A stretch of 64,000 nucleotides of DNA from Rikenella microfusus. GTDB taxonomy: Bacteria > Bacteroidota > Bacteroidia > Bacteroidales > Tenuifilaceae. The stretch is taken from assembly GCA_020722565.1 (NCBI GenBank), contig DYKO01000007.1, positions 104,179 through 168,178 on the forward strand, written 5' to 3'. The position numbers and the translations under genes were made by a program. Each line of letters begins with the position of its first letter. Position 1 is the stretch's first letter. This document shows positions 1 to 9,121 of the stretch, in pieces. The notes under the pieces were generated by a model. The model was given only the letters and a program-made list of their open reading frames with translations. It searched no databases and was not told the origin of the DNA.

Positions 1-222
1 TTCGATGAACACTCCAGTACCGCTTCCGGTAATCAGGAACTCATTGCCCGTTATCCTACAACTGATATTACCGTAACCAATGCCTTTGGCATCAACCCCA
101 ATAAATCCCTTGCGATGAAGAACCTGTCGCCAATAAATGAGATCATCGGTTTGGGGCAGTACAACGGGATCAGTTTTAGTCCAGTTGCAGCTAAATTTGA
201 TTACACCATCCTTCATCTGCAT
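1..222 (-). CDS. Class II aldolase/adducin-family protein (MtnB/Ald2-like), N-terminal part only
   Basis: The reading frame starts at an ATG at 222 and runs off the left edge, so 74 residues are visible. They include GIGYGNIS followed by FLITGSGTG, a pattern seen at the start of class II aldolase/adducin-fold proteins. The metal-binding histidines and the catalytic acid lie beyond the window. The gene sits 68 bases downstream of mtnA on the same strand, which suggests it acts on methylthioribulose-1-phosphate, either as a dehydratase (MtnB) or as an aldolase (Ald2). The visible part cannot decide between these. A second ATG two codons later (216) is an equally good start. The family call is fairly secure; the substrate is inferred from the neighbour. 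Confidence 0.6.
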   Translation of the reverse strand, partial: MQMKDGVIKFSCNWTKTDPVVLPQTDDLIYWRQVLHRKGFIGVDAKGIGYGNISCRITGNEFLITGSGTGVFIE

Positions 223-290
223 TACTCTATTGACACAGCAATTTGTAGCAAAACTCAAAACTAGAGCTAATGGGTAAAAATAAAAAATAT

Positions 291-1394
291 TCAAGAACCA
301 CCCAGTTTAGCTATCTCATCGCTTAAGGCATTAACTATACCCTTTTCCGTAATAATTCCGGTAACCAGCCGTGCAGGGGTGACATCAAAAGCATAGTTAA
401 TGGCAGGAGTTTCCCTTGGACAGATGAGCACATCCACCACCTTGTTATTATAAAGACCGCTAACGTAGCGCACCTCATTGGCTGAGCGCTGCTCAATGGG
501 GATTCCAATTCCCCGATAAAGATTAAAATCAATGGTTGAGGTGGGAGCTGCTACGTAAAATGGTATTTGGTTATCGAAGGCAGCCAAAGCTTTAAGGTAG
601 GTCCCAATTTTATTGGCAAAATCGCCATTAACAGCAATGCGGTCGGCTCCCACAATTACCAGATCAATCATACCGTTTTGCATTAAATGGCCACCAGTGT
701 TGTCGGCTATAAGTGTGTGGGGAACACCCTCATTGAGTAGCTCCCAAGCGGTAAGTGCCGCTCCCTGGTTTCGCGGTCGAGTTTCATCAACCCAAACATG
801 AACCCTTATCCCTTTACGATGGGCAAGATATATGGGTGAAAGTGCCGATCCGTAATCGGTAAAGGCCAGCCATCCGGCGTTACAATGGGTAAGAATATTA
901 ACCGTATAGCCTCTTTTCCGTACTGCAATCTGCTCAATTATGGGTAAACCGTTTAAACCAATACGTTTGCAACTCTCAGCATCGAGGTTGGCAATATGCT
1001 GGGAACTGGTAAGGGCCAACCGAACCCTATCGGCATTAGCCGGTAAATGCATCACCTTCGAAATCATTTGTTCGATACCCCACTTCAGATTAACTGCCGT
1101 TGGACGGGTATTCATTAGCTCATCGGTGGCTCGTTTTATAAACTCATCGTTTTTACCTGTAGTAAAGGCCTCGCGAATGGTAAGATATACCCCAAATGCA
1201 CCAGCAACACCAATTAACCCAGATCCCCTAACGTGCATGTCGGAAATGGCTGTTACCATTTCCTTATAGGTTGATAGCGTTTCAACCTCAAAACGATGGG
1301 GAAGAAAACGCTGGTCTATTACCTGAACATCTGCAAATATCGATTTTGCATTATAAACCCAAATGGTTCTAAAGTATTGACCATTTACCTGCAT
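291..1394 (-). CDS. mtnA: S-methyl-5-thioribose-1-phosphate isomerase
   Basis: This 367-residue cytosolic enzyme converts methylthioribose-1-phosphate to methylthioribulose-1-phosphate in methionine salvage. It belongs to the MtnA/eIF2B-alpha fold. Visible signatures are RGSGLIGVAGAFG (residues 56-68), THCNAG with the catalytic cysteine at 171, DETRPRNQGA (203-212), and GADRIAVNGD with the catalytic aspartate at 251. Length is normal for the family, and MtnA is separated from related eIF2B subunits and ribose-1,5-bisphosphate isomerases by these intact catalytic positions. It is divergent from the thioredoxin operon at 1531 across 136 bases and is followed on the same strand by a class II aldolase-like gene, so the two probably form a salvage operon. 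Confidence 0.93.
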   Translation of the reverse strand: MQVNGQYFRTIWVYNAKSIFADVQVIDQRFLPHRFEVETLSTYKEMVTAISDMHVRGSGLIGVAGAFGVYLTIREAFTTGKNDEFIKRATDELMNTRPTAVNLKWGIEQMISKVMHLPANADRVRLALTSSQHIANLDAESCKRIGLNGLPIIEQIAVRKRGYTVNILTHCNAGWLAFTDYGSALSPIYLAHRKGIRVHVWVDETRPRNQGAALTAWELLNEGVPHTLIADNTGGHLMQNGMIDLVIVGADRIAVNGDFANKIGTYLKALAAFDNQIPFYVAAPTSTIDFNLYRGIGIPIEQRSANEVRYVSGLYNNKVVDVLICPRETPAINYAFDVTPARLVTGIITEKGIVNALSDEIAKLGGS

Positions 1395-1530
1395 CTGATT
1401 TAGTATCTATTTAAACATGTCTTAAAGCACAATCCTAATTCAACTAATTCACATGAAAAGTAAGAATTATATTGGTAAAACTTTGTATCTTGGCATAAAA
1501 TTTATAGGATAGCCTGTAAAAAAGAATACT

Positions 1531-2064
1531 ATGAGACAATTGGCTTTAGTTTTCATATTGTTGGTTTTATTTGCTGGCAAAGCAGCTACTCAGGAAATTC
1601 AAGTTGGACAAACCGCACCTGAAATTATTATGACGGGGCCAAATGGCGAGGAATATAAACTATCCTCGTTACGAGGGAAACTGGTGCTGGTTGACTTTTG
1701 GGCATCATGGTGCTCCCCCTGTAGAAAAGAAAATCCGTTACTGACCGAGGTATATAAACGATATAAGGAAGCCTGCTTTACCAATGGCAAGGGGTTCGAA
1801 ATTTTTAGCGTATCGCTCGACCTGAAGCGTAACAATTGGGTGGAGGCTATAGAATCCGATAATCTTATATGGAATTATCATGGTAGCGATTTAAACGGCT
1901 GGCGAAGCAGTATTGCAAGAATGTATAACATCAAGGCAATTCCTATGAATTTTCTTATCGATAGTGCCGGTATTATAATAGCCAAAAATCTGAGAGGTTC
2001 TGAGCTAAACTCAACCCTTCGGAAGTATAAAAAAATCCATTTTTTTATAAAAGATTGTAGGTAA
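1531..2064 (+). CDS. Secreted TlpA-like thioredoxin-fold protein
   Basis: This is a 177-residue protein with a hydrophobic N-terminal signal sequence (residues 1-20) followed by a TlpA/AhpC-type thioredoxin domain. The redox motif is WCSPC with cysteines at 61 and 64, and the cis-proline is P138 in the AIPMN segment. The family catalyses thiol-disulfide exchange outside the cytoplasm, often keeping client cysteines reduced. It opens a tight operon: the AsmA-like gene starts three bases after its stop, and a DsbA-like protein and a cysteine-rich lipoprotein follow. A TATCTTGG sequence at 1486-1493 resembles a Bacteroidetes -7 box, but no matching -33 element was seen. The client is unknown. 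Confidence 0.85.
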   Translation: MRQLALVFILLVLFAGKAATQEIQVGQTAPEIIMTGPNGEEYKLSSLRGKLVLVDFWASWCSPCRKENPLLTEVYKRYKEACFTNGKGFEIFSVSLDLKRNNWVEAIESDNLIWNYHGSDLNGWRSSIARMYNIKAIPMNFLIDSAGIIIAKNLRGSELNSTLRKYKKIHFFIKDCR

Positions 2065-2067
2065 ATT

Positions 2068-5000
2068 ATGAAAACTACGCACATCGTCAGGAAATCACTA
2101 AATATTTTACTCTATCTGTTTTTAGGATTAATCCTTTTCTTGATCCTATTTATATTAGCTATCAAATTATTTGAGGGGAAGATTACCCAATTAGCCATTC
2201 ATGAGGTAGAAAAGACCATTAAGGCCCCCATCAGCTATGGCCAGGTTTCCATTATCCCCTTCAGGGATTTTCCTAATCTTACCGTAAGGATTTCGGACTT
2301 TAAGTTAGGACAGCAGTCCGATTCGGTTCGGGTTTTCGGGATCGCTCAACTCCCCGACACCCTAATTGGTTTTAAAAATGTGTTTATCTCTATACGAGCA
2401 TACCCGCTGATACACAACAATATACAGGTTGAAGGTTTTGAGCTTAACGGCTTTAGGGCAAACTATGTGGTTGACTCAACCGGACGCAGCAACTTCGACT
2501 TTCTAATACCCTCTGATACACTTCCTGAGCAAAACGATTCATCCGTACAAACCATTCTTAACATCCTGCTAAAAAATCTTACTATAAGCGATATTAACCT
2601 CACCTACTTCGATAGCCGCGAAAATGCTTCGGCAAACATCAACATTTCAAAGCTTCACCTTAACGGAAGGGTAACGGGCGATAGCATTCAGTTTAAAAGC
2701 TTTGGCGATGTAGTTCTTAGCCGACTTACCTATCAGGATTTTCCGGTAAATAAATTAAATAAAGCGGCTCTCAGCTACAGCATCGAGTACGATAATGGTA
2801 ATGTTACCATCTCATTGGCAACCCTCGAAACCGATGGTATTCAGGTAAGGGCAAAGGGAAACGTGGTCCTTTCCGATTCCATTTGGATCGACATGGGTGT
2901 TGCCCTACCAAAAATTAATCTGATTGAACTTTCGAAGTTTATCCCCGACAGCTTGACACAAAGTTTTGGGATAGACCGGGTTGCAGGGCAAATAGCCCTA
3001 AACTCAACCATCAGGGGATACCTATATGACACGATAATGTTTCCCAGCGTTTTTGTTGATTTTGCTTTAAAAAATGGATATCTGAGAACCACTAAGTATC
3101 CCAAGATTAAACGGTTTAATATTACCGGAAGCCTTGCCGTTCCCAATACAAACTTTTTAACCACCACATCCATCAGCATCAAGAAGCTAGATATTCAGAC
3201 AGAGCAAAGTAGTGTGAATTTGTCGCTAACGCTTAAAAACCCCAACAAACCTGTGTACAACATTCAGGGAAACCTGTTAATTAACCTCGATGAGTTTACT
3301 CCGTTGCTTCCCGACAGCACTCTGACCCAACTTTCAGGAATAGTTGAAGCCGATTTTTATACCAAAGGCAAGCTACCAGAATATCTTGGATTAAGCAGCA
3401 GCGATTACTTTATGGCTAACTCTGGCTTTAATATTAATCTACGAAATATAAGTGCAGCCATCGATTCCATTAACGCTATAACGAACCTAAATGCCGCCAT
3501 TTCGTTCTCATCGAATAAGCAACTCAATATAAACGGACTGGAGCTGCAGCTGCCCGGATATAATCTTAAAGTTACCAATGGGTTACTTAAAGCAACACTT
3601 AACGGCGATATATCCTACCCCGAAAAAATCGACATAAAAGTAGATACACTAAATATTGCCCTAGGCAGCAGCCTAATTGGATTAAAATTTAAGGTGCGTA
3701 ACCTGCAAAATCCAGTATTCCGAGCCGATGGCCTATTTAAAGTCAATCTTAATGAAATAAAGTTCTACCTCCCCGACACACTGGTTAGCTACATTACAGG
3801 TTTAGCCGAGTTAAAGTTTAACACATATGGCAACCTAAAACTCGATTCGCTCGAACGCGACCTGATGCCTATTATCTTTGAAAATAGCCGGTTTTCAGCT
3901 ACCGTTACCGATTTCGGCTTTTCGCTCCCCAACGATACCCTTATTGGTATTGATCATCTCTCGTTTAACATGTCCATGGCCAACGATACCATTAGGCTTA
4001 ACAATCTTAGCGGACGCTATAAAGATTTGGAATTCCAATCGGACTCAACCTCTATATGGAATGCTTACAAGACTATAATTCAAGAACAAAAGAACAAAAA
4101 ACTAATTATTAACACATCACTTTGGGCTAGCAGGATTGACTACGCCATGTTCCTACCATTTATGGCAGAGGACACCACCACAAATATTGAGGCAGACTCT
4201 ATCAAAACAGAAACTATAGAAGATGATTCATCGTCCAGCTACATGCCTCAATACATTATAAGGGGTATTGCCAAAGTGGATAGGATAAAATACGGGAAGA
4301 TTCTAATTAGTGATCTTTCTACCAAATTCAGGCTCGATGATAGCCTTTACGTGATTGATGATATGCGTTTGAAGGCTTTTGGTGGCACAATGGTTACCTC
4401 AGCCATTTACGATACCCGTAAAGCACCTCTTGAAATAATTGAATTTAAAAACGAATCGAAAAACATTAACATTAAACAGCTTCTTGCAGAAAACGAAGAT
4501 TTTGAACAAGACTATTTCACACATAAAAACATTGAGGGACTATTGACTGGAACTGTTTTTGGTAGGGTTGTAATGCAGGATACGAATATCTTTTACGAAA
4601 AATTTAACCTAATGGGTGATTTTACCCTTGAGGATGGCGGTATTTACAATTTTGAACCCGCAATGGAATTGTCCAAGTTCACAAACTTAAAAGAACTTGA
4701 TAATATTGTGTTCCGCACGCTTAAAACTAAAGTTTTTATTTACAACAATCAGATTTATTTCCCCAAAACCGATATAGTTAGTACAGCCATGGATATGTCG
4801 GTTTACGGAATGCAAAGCTTTGGCGACGATTACGAGTACCATTTTGTAGTTTATCCGGGTGATATGATGTTTGGTAAATCTAAAAAGCTACTTAAGAGGC
4901 AGGGACTTAAGGCAGAAGATTTCGAGGGCGACAACAAGGCAAAACGATCGGGGTTATACCTGGTTGCACTTGAAAGGGGTAAGAATTCAAAGTATAGTTT

Positions 5001-5166
5001 TGATACCAAGCAGCTACAACGGGTAATGAAAGCTACAATTAGGGTTCAGGAACGGGGATTGAACCTTGTATTTCACCCCTATGTAATGAATTTTAGCACC
5101 GATTTAGATAGAAAAGAATTCAAACCGAAAGTTGAAAAAGATGGTAAAAAGGATCAGGCCAATTGA
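2068..5166 (+). CDS. AsmA-like inner-membrane-anchored protein
   Basis: This is a 1032-residue protein with one N-terminal membrane segment (about residues 13-33) and then a very long, beta-rich periplasmic part. The leucine/aspartate-rich repeated strands, the many DSxxF-type turns and a C-terminal region around residues 740-1000 resemble AsmA-like family members. Such proteins belong to the bridge-like/AsmA group implicated in phospholipid traffic and outer-membrane homeostasis; that role is family knowledge, not shown here. It lies three bases after the TlpA-like gene, and its last codons overlap the start of the DsbA-like gene, so the genes are probably translated together. No cysteine-rich region was seen in it that would make it an obvious thioredoxin client. 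Confidence 0.75.
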   Translation: MKTTHIVRKSLNILLYLFLGLILFLILFILAIKLFEGKITQLAIHEVEKTIKAPISYGQVSIIPFRDFPNLTVRISDFKLGQQSDSVRVFGIAQLPDTLIGFKNVFISIRAYPLIHNNIQVEGFELNGFRANYVVDSTGRSNFDFLIPSDTLPEQNDSSVQTILNILLKNLTISDINLTYFDSRENASANINISKLHLNGRVTGDSIQFKSFGDVVLSRLTYQDFPVNKLNKAALSYSIEYDNGNVTISLATLETDGIQVRAKGNVVLSDSIWIDMGVALPKINLIELSKFIPDSLTQSFGIDRVAGQIALNSTIRGYLYDTIMFPSVFVDFALKNGYLRTTKYPKIKRFNITGSLAVPNTNFLTTTSISIKKLDIQTEQSSVNLSLTLKNPNKPVYNIQGNLLINLDEFTPLLPDSTLTQLSGIVEADFYTKGKLPEYLGLSSSDYFMANSGFNINLRNISAAIDSINAITNLNAAISFSSNKQLNINGLELQLPGYNLKVTNGLLKATLNGDISYPEKIDIKVDTLNIALGSSLIGLKFKVRNLQNPVFRADGLFKVNLNEIKFYLPDTLVSYITGLAELKFNTYGNLKLDSLERDLMPIIFENSRFSATVTDFGFSLPNDTLIGIDHLSFNMSMANDTIRLNNLSGRYKDLEFQSDSTSIWNAYKTIIQEQKNKKLIINTSLWASRIDYAMFLPFMAEDTTTNIEADSIKTETIEDDSSSSYMPQYIIRGIAKVDRIKYGKILISDLSTKFRLDDSLYVIDDMRLKAFGGTMVTSAIYDTRKAPLEIIEFKNESKNINIKQLLAENEDFEQDYFTHKNIEGLLTGTVFGRVVMQDTNIFYEKFNLMGDFTLEDGGIYNFEPAMELSKFTNLKELDNIVFRTLKTKVFIYNNQIYFPKTDIVSTAMDMSVYGMQSFGDDYEYHFVVYPGDMMFGKSKKLLKRQGLKAEDFEGDNKAKRSGLYLVALERGKNSKYSFDTKQLQRVMKATIRVQERGLNLVFHPYVMNFSTDLDRKEFKPKVEKDGKKDQAN

Positions 5167-5782
5167 GTGGTTAGCCATTGTGTTATCGGCTATACTATTG
5201 GTTCTAATAGGGATAAAATCATATAACCTTATAAATGCCAAAAAAAATAGCAGGATTGTTGATGTTACTGCTAGCCCACTTGATATTACTTTTGGTAGCG
5301 ATACAGCAAAACTTACTCTATATGCCTATGTAAGCTATCATTGCGGCTATTGCAGGCTTTTTTTTACCGAGGTTTTCCCAAAACTTCGGGAGGAGTACAT
5401 TGCAAACGGGAGGGTAAAGTTGGTTTTAAAACTTGTGGAACATTCAACCAGCGAGGCTCGTTTAAAAGAGGTAAAAACTGCGGTATGTATTAACCGGTAC
5501 GGTTACTACGAGAAGCTACATGAACTGTTGGTAACCAATAGTAATGTTATTTATACCGATGAATTTAGTAACATGGTAAACTATTTTATTGATAGCGACC
5601 CCATAATTGCAGAGTGTATTCTTGGCGATGAATCGATGAACTATGTATTGCATATACGCAACGAATTTAATAAATTTGATTTTACAGGTACACCAACATT
5701 TGTAATTGCAGGTAAAGTTTATAAGGGTTACATGCCATACGATAGTTTTAAAAAGATAATTCAGTACCATTTAAAACAATAA
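5141..5782 (+). CDS. Membrane-anchored DsbA-like thioredoxin-fold protein
   Basis: This is a 213-residue protein with an N-terminal membrane segment (residues 9-25) and a DsbA-type domain. The active site is CGYC (cysteines 68 and 71) and a TGTPTFVI stretch near the C-terminus supplies the cis-proline loop. The family forms or rearranges disulfides in the periplasm. An ATG at 5141 was chosen as start; a TTG three codons upstream (5132) is possible. Either way the gene overlaps the end of the AsmA-like gene (26 bases from the ATG), which suggests coupling. The next gene, a cysteine-rich lipoprotein, begins four bases after the stop and is a plausible client. No DsbB-like partner is in the window. 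Confidence 0.82.
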   Translation: MVKRIRPIEWLAIVLSAILLVLIGIKSYNLINAKKNSRIVDVTASPLDITFGSDTAKLTLYAYVSYHCGYCRLFFTEVFPKLREEYIANGRVKLVLKLVEHSTSEARLKEVKTAVCINRYGYYEKLHELLVTNSNVIYTDEFSNMVNYFIDSDPIIAECILGDESMNYVLHIRNEFNKFDFTGTPTFVIAGKVYKGYMPYDSFKKIIQYHLKQ

Positions 5783-5786
5783 AGCC

Positions 5787-6131
5787 ATGCGAAAAAAGTT
5801 ATTAGCCACCCCAATCATCCTTGGCGCCATTCTGGCATTACTAACCTGGGGCTGTAAGAAGGTTGAAGATGATGTATGCCAGCTCTTTGAGCCACCCGAG
5901 TGTGAAATAGCTAATGTATGCTGCCCCCCCGATGGAGGTAATTGCTACTATGAGGTTGGCGATCAAAAGTTTTACTGCGATAAAAGTGGTTGTGCTGAGG
6001 CGGAAAACAAGGCAATTGAAATTCTTTGCGGAACCGCATCAGTTCAAGGGAAAATGTATGCAAAGGCAGAGCTTCAGCGCCTAACCATACAACTGATTCA
6101 ACAGGCTAAAATGTATTCGGTTTGCCACTAG
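5787..6131 (+). CDS. Small cysteine-rich lipoprotein of unknown function
   Basis: This 114-residue protein is predicted to be a lipoprotein: a charged MRKK start, a hydrophobic stretch and a lipobox-like LTWGC with the lipidated cysteine at 23. The mature part carries nine further cysteines in 92 residues, including a CC pair, and has no recognised domain. Such a density suggests disulfides or metal binding. It is the last gene of the operon with TlpA-like, AsmA-like and DsbA-like genes (four-base gap from the last), and a hairpin follows the stop. The link to the two thioredoxin-fold proteins as possible maturation enzymes is inference from position only. Confidence 0.7.
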   Translation: MRKKLLATPIILGAILALLTWGCKKVEDDVCQLFEPPECEIANVCCPPDGGNCYYEVGDQKFYCDKSGCAEAENKAIEILCGTASVQGKMYAKAELQRLTIQLIQQAKMYSVCH

Positions 6132-6141
6132 CAGCGAGCGG

Positions 6142-6178
6142 GAGTGTCCTATTAGCATCCAGCAGCTATAGGACACTC
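6142..6178 (+). terminator. Hairpin after the thioredoxin/AsmA operon
   Basis: The arms GAGTGTCCTATTAGC (6142-6156) and GCTATAGGACACTC (6165-6178) pair over 14 bases with one bulged T and an eight-base loop. Only a short T-poor tail follows, so termination may be weak. It separates the lipoprotein gene from comM. Confidence 0.6.
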
Positions 6179-6203
6179 TTGCTTTCATTAAAATTCAGCA
6201 GCC

Positions 6204-7742
6204 ATGTTGGTAAAAACGTATGGAAGCGCTGTACATGGGATAAAGGCTACTACCATAACCATTGAGGTTAGTGTAGGGCAAGGCATTAACTTTTTTCTTG
6301 TTGGGCTACCCGATAATGCCGTTAAGGAAAGCCAGCAGCGTATAATGTCGGCACTGGAAACTAATGGCTATAAATTCCCCAAAAAGCGCATTGTTATTAA
6401 TATGGCACCTGCCGATATCCGAAAAGAGGGATCGGCATACGATTTACCCCTCGCCATTGGGATAATGGCTGCATCGGAGCAGATCACATCCGATAACCTA
6501 CATGAGTACGTTATTATGGGCGAGCTATCGCTCGACGGATTGATTCAACCCATAAAGGGGGTTCTCCCAATAGCCATTCAGGCTCGCGAAGATGGGTTTA
6601 AAGGTTTTATTGTGCCCAAGCAGAATGCACGCGAGGCTGCAGTGGTTAACAATTTAGAAGTTTATGGCGTTGAGCACATTAAAGAGGTAGTTGACTTTTT
6701 TAATGGGAGCAGCAACCTGAAACCCACTGTGGTAAATACCCGCGAAGAGTTTTTTGCCCATGCCAATAGCTACGATGTTGACTTTTCCGATGTAAAAGGA
6801 CAGGAGAATGTTAAGCGAGCTCTTGAGGTAGCAGCAGCTGGTGGCCATAATATCATCATGATTGGGCCCCCTGGAGCTGGTAAAACCATGTTGGCTAAAC
6901 GCATACCCACCATCATACCGCCGCTAACGCTTCGCGAGGCCCTTGAAACCACAAAAATTCACTCGGTTGCTGGGAAAATTGACAGAAACACTTCTCTGAT
7001 GACCCGTCGCCCATTCCGAAGTCCTCATCACACCATTTCGGATGTGGCACTGGTAGGTGGTGGGCAGTTCCCTCAACCCGGCGAAATTTCATTAGCCCAT
7101 AATGGAGTTCTGTTTCTGGATGAACTTCCTGAATTTAAGCGCTCAGTACTTGAGGTGATGCGACAACCCCTTGAGGATAGGGTAATCACTATTTCACGAG
7201 CTAAGTTTACCGTTGAATACCCAGCCAGCTTCATGCTGGTGGCATCCATGAATCCTTGCCCCTGCGGCTACTACAACCACCCTGAAAAGGAATGCGTTTG
7301 TTCGATTGGTGAGGTGCAGAGGTATCTTAATCGAATTTCAGGGCCACTGCTCGACAGAATTGACATACACATTGAGGTGATCCCCGTGCCATTCGAAAAG
7401 CTATCGTCGGGTCCGCCAGCCGAAAGTAGCACCGAGATAAGGGCACGAGTGGTAAAAGCTCGTCAAATTCAAGAGGAACGATTTATTGAGTGGAGCAATG
7501 TCCACTGCAATGCCCAAATGAACTCTAAACTCATACGCCAATTCTGCGTATTGGACGAAGCTGGAACCGCCCTTTTAAAAACCGCCATGGAACGTCTCAA
7601 CCTTTCGGCACGGGCCTACGACCGCATTCTAAAGGTATCGCGTACCATTGCCGATTTGGAAGGATCAGATAAAATTATGCCCCAGCACGTGGCTGAGGCA
7701 ATTCAGTATCGTAGTCTGGACAGAGAAAACTGGGCAGGCTAA
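6204..7742 (+). CDS. comM: YifB/ComM-family AAA+ magnesium-chelatase-like ATPase
   Basis: This 512-residue protein has the full family layout: an N-terminal Lon-protease-like ChlI domain (about 1-170), an AAA+ domain with Walker A GPPGAGKT (221-228) and Walker B LFLDE (aspartate 306), then a C-terminal Mg_chelatase_C domain (about 395-505). [16 protein letters not shown] segment around 352-366 is the usual cysteine cluster. ComM in other bacteria is a hexameric helicase that helps branch migration of incoming DNA during natural transformation; the role here is not tested. Its stop overlaps the convergent YitT gene by four bases. Confidence 0.92.
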   Translation: MLVKTYGSAVHGIKATTITIEVSVGQGINFFLVGLPDNAVKESQQRIMSALETNGYKFPKKRIVINMAPADIRKEGSAYDLPLAIGIMAASEQITSDNLHEYVIMGELSLDGLIQPIKGVLPIAIQAREDGFKGFIVPKQNAREAAVVNNLEVYGVEHIKEVVDFFNGSSNLKPTVVNTREEFFAHANSYDVDFSDVKGQENVKRALEVAAAGGHNIIMIGPPGAGKTMLAKRIPTIIPPLTLREALETTKIHSVAGKIDRNTSLMTRRPFRSPHHTISDVALVGGGQFPQPGEISLAHNGVLFLDELPEFKRSVLEVMRQPLEDRVITISRAKFTVEYPASFMLVASMNPCPCGYYNHPEKECVCSIGEVQRYLNRISGPLLDRIDIHIEVIPVPFEKLSSGPPAESSTEIRARVVKARQIQEERFIEWSNVHCNAQMNSKLIRQFCVLDEAGTALLKTAMERLNLSARAYDRILKVSRTIADLEGSDKIMPQHVAEAIQYRSLDRENWAG

Positions 7743-8626
7743 TGCCTAATTCGTTCAAATCCGCGCCCGTAAACCCCCGTAACCGTTGCAACCGAGATAA
7801 AAGCCTCAGAGTCAACCTCCTTTATTATTTTGTACACATCACTCACCTCGTGTTTTCGCACCAATGATATTAGCACCTTTTGGTGGTCTTTTGTGTACCA
7901 TCCCATTCCGTCAACCACGGTTACGCCACGGTTTATTTCTTTAGTAATGCGATCGGCAATTTCCTGATACTTTTTGGAAAAAATAAAAACCTGTACCGAC
8001 TGCTTACTACCAGAAAGAACCGCATCGAGCGAGTAGGCGGTTATAGCCATTGCTACATAGCCATAAACAATGGTTTCAATACGCTTAGCTGGTTCCAGAT
8101 CGAGCAACACAAGAAAGGATGAACCTATAATAAAAACATCGCAGAGCATGATTACCCTACCGGGACTAATGTTACGGTACTTATTAATAATCATGGCAAT
8201 TATATCGGTTCCGCCCGTGCTACCCCCTTGGGTAAAAACTATGCCCAAACCTACTCCCGCAAGCGCCCCCCCTATTATGGCGGACATAAATTTATCGTCC
8301 ACCACAACAACCTTTATGGTCATTTGCAAAAGTGAGAGTAAAAAAGCACCAACGGTGACCCCGAATACGGTTTTAACACCAAAATTTGCCCCAAGCATTT
8401 TAATGGCTATGAGTATTAAGCCAACGTTTATAAGAAAGTAGGTGTAACCCATGGGGAGGCCTGTGGCATAGTAAACCAATGCACCTATACCTGAAACCCC
8501 CCCCCCGGTTATTTTATGAGGGATCAGAAATGCTGTCCATGACAGTGCATAAAGCAACAGTCCGAACACTATAATGGCATAGGATCGGACTGTTTTAAAA
8601 ATTTTTGAATCAGTCATTTTTTCCAA
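7739..8626 (-). CDS. YitT-family membrane protein (DUF161 plus DUF2179)
   Basis: This 295-residue protein has about five to six hydrophobic segments in its first 200 residues (for example [16 protein letters not shown] and [13 protein letters not shown]), with a [17 protein letters not shown] motif typical of the YitT/UPF0750 family. A soluble C-terminal DUF2179 domain (about 215-290) follows, containing [19 protein letters not shown]. The family is abundant in Firmicutes and Bacteroidetes; its transport substrate is not established. It begins five bases after the S23-type gene and is probably the last gene of a leuS-led operon. Confidence 0.88.
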   Translation of the reverse strand: MEKMTDSKIFKTVRSYAIIVFGLLLYALSWTAFLIPHKITGGGVSGIGALVYYATGLPMGYTYFLINVGLILIAIKMLGANFGVKTVFGVTVGAFLLSLLQMTIKVVVVDDKFMSAIIGGALAGVGLGIVFTQGGSTGGTDIIAMIINKYRNISPGRVIMLCDVFIIGSSFLVLLDLEPAKRIETIVYGYVAMAITAYSLDAVLSGSKQSVQVFIFSKKYQEIADRITKEINRGVTVVDGMGWYTKDHQKVLISLVRKHEVSDVYKIIKEVDSEAFISVATVTGVYGRGFERIRH

Positions 8627-8631
8627 TCAAG

Positions 8632-9036
8632 CTACTCTTTACTATCATCTTCCTGCTGGCGACGCCTAATGGATTTAACGTAAGAGTTAAGCAAGTAGCT
8701 AACCTCGTTAAGGTTGCCCTCCATTTCCTCAGCCTGGAACGAATCTAAAAGGCTCAGGTCGGCGGCAAGGGTAATAAAGTACCTGCACTCTTCGAGTGCC
8801 TCCTGTGCTGTGGTTAGGAAAAGAAGTTTTTCCTCGCGTTCCTTCTTCTTGTATCCACCAACAATGTTTGTGGCAATTGCCGTTGCGCTCTCGCATAGCA
8901 TGTCACCAACAAGAGAGGCCTGATTTTCATCGGGGAAAATTTTAACCTGCTGGTAAACATTAAGCACAAACGAGTGAGCTTTCTGCCATACCACCAAATC
9001 TTTAAACGATTTGGTTTTGTTTTCCGATTTCTCCAT
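8632..9036 (-). CDS. Four-helix-bundle protein of the 23S rRNA intervening-sequence (S23) family
   Basis: This 134-residue protein starts with FKDLVVWQKAHSF, then SLVGDMLCESATAIATNI and an EALEECRYFI helix, the standard order for the S23/IVP four-helix-bundle family. Members were first found inside intervening sequences of 23S rRNA genes but are now known as free-standing genes with unclear function; they form pentamers. Here the gene is between leuS (85-base gap) and the YitT gene (five-base gap) on the same strand, with no rRNA nearby. A role linked to RNA or translation would fit the leuS context but is only a guess. Confidence 0.85.
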   Translation of the reverse strand: MEKSENKTKSFKDLVVWQKAHSFVLNVYQQVKIFPDENQASLVGDMLCESATAIATNIVGGYKKKEREEKLLFLTTAQEALEECRYFITLAADLSLLDSFQAEEMEGNLNEVSYLLNSYVKSIRRRQQEDDSKE

Positions 9037-9121
9037 ATTGTAATCCTTTTTTAAAGTAAAAAATGAAATTTAAGGGTTTACTAAAATTAGGCAATTTTCA
9101 TCGACCTACAAATATTTTTTA

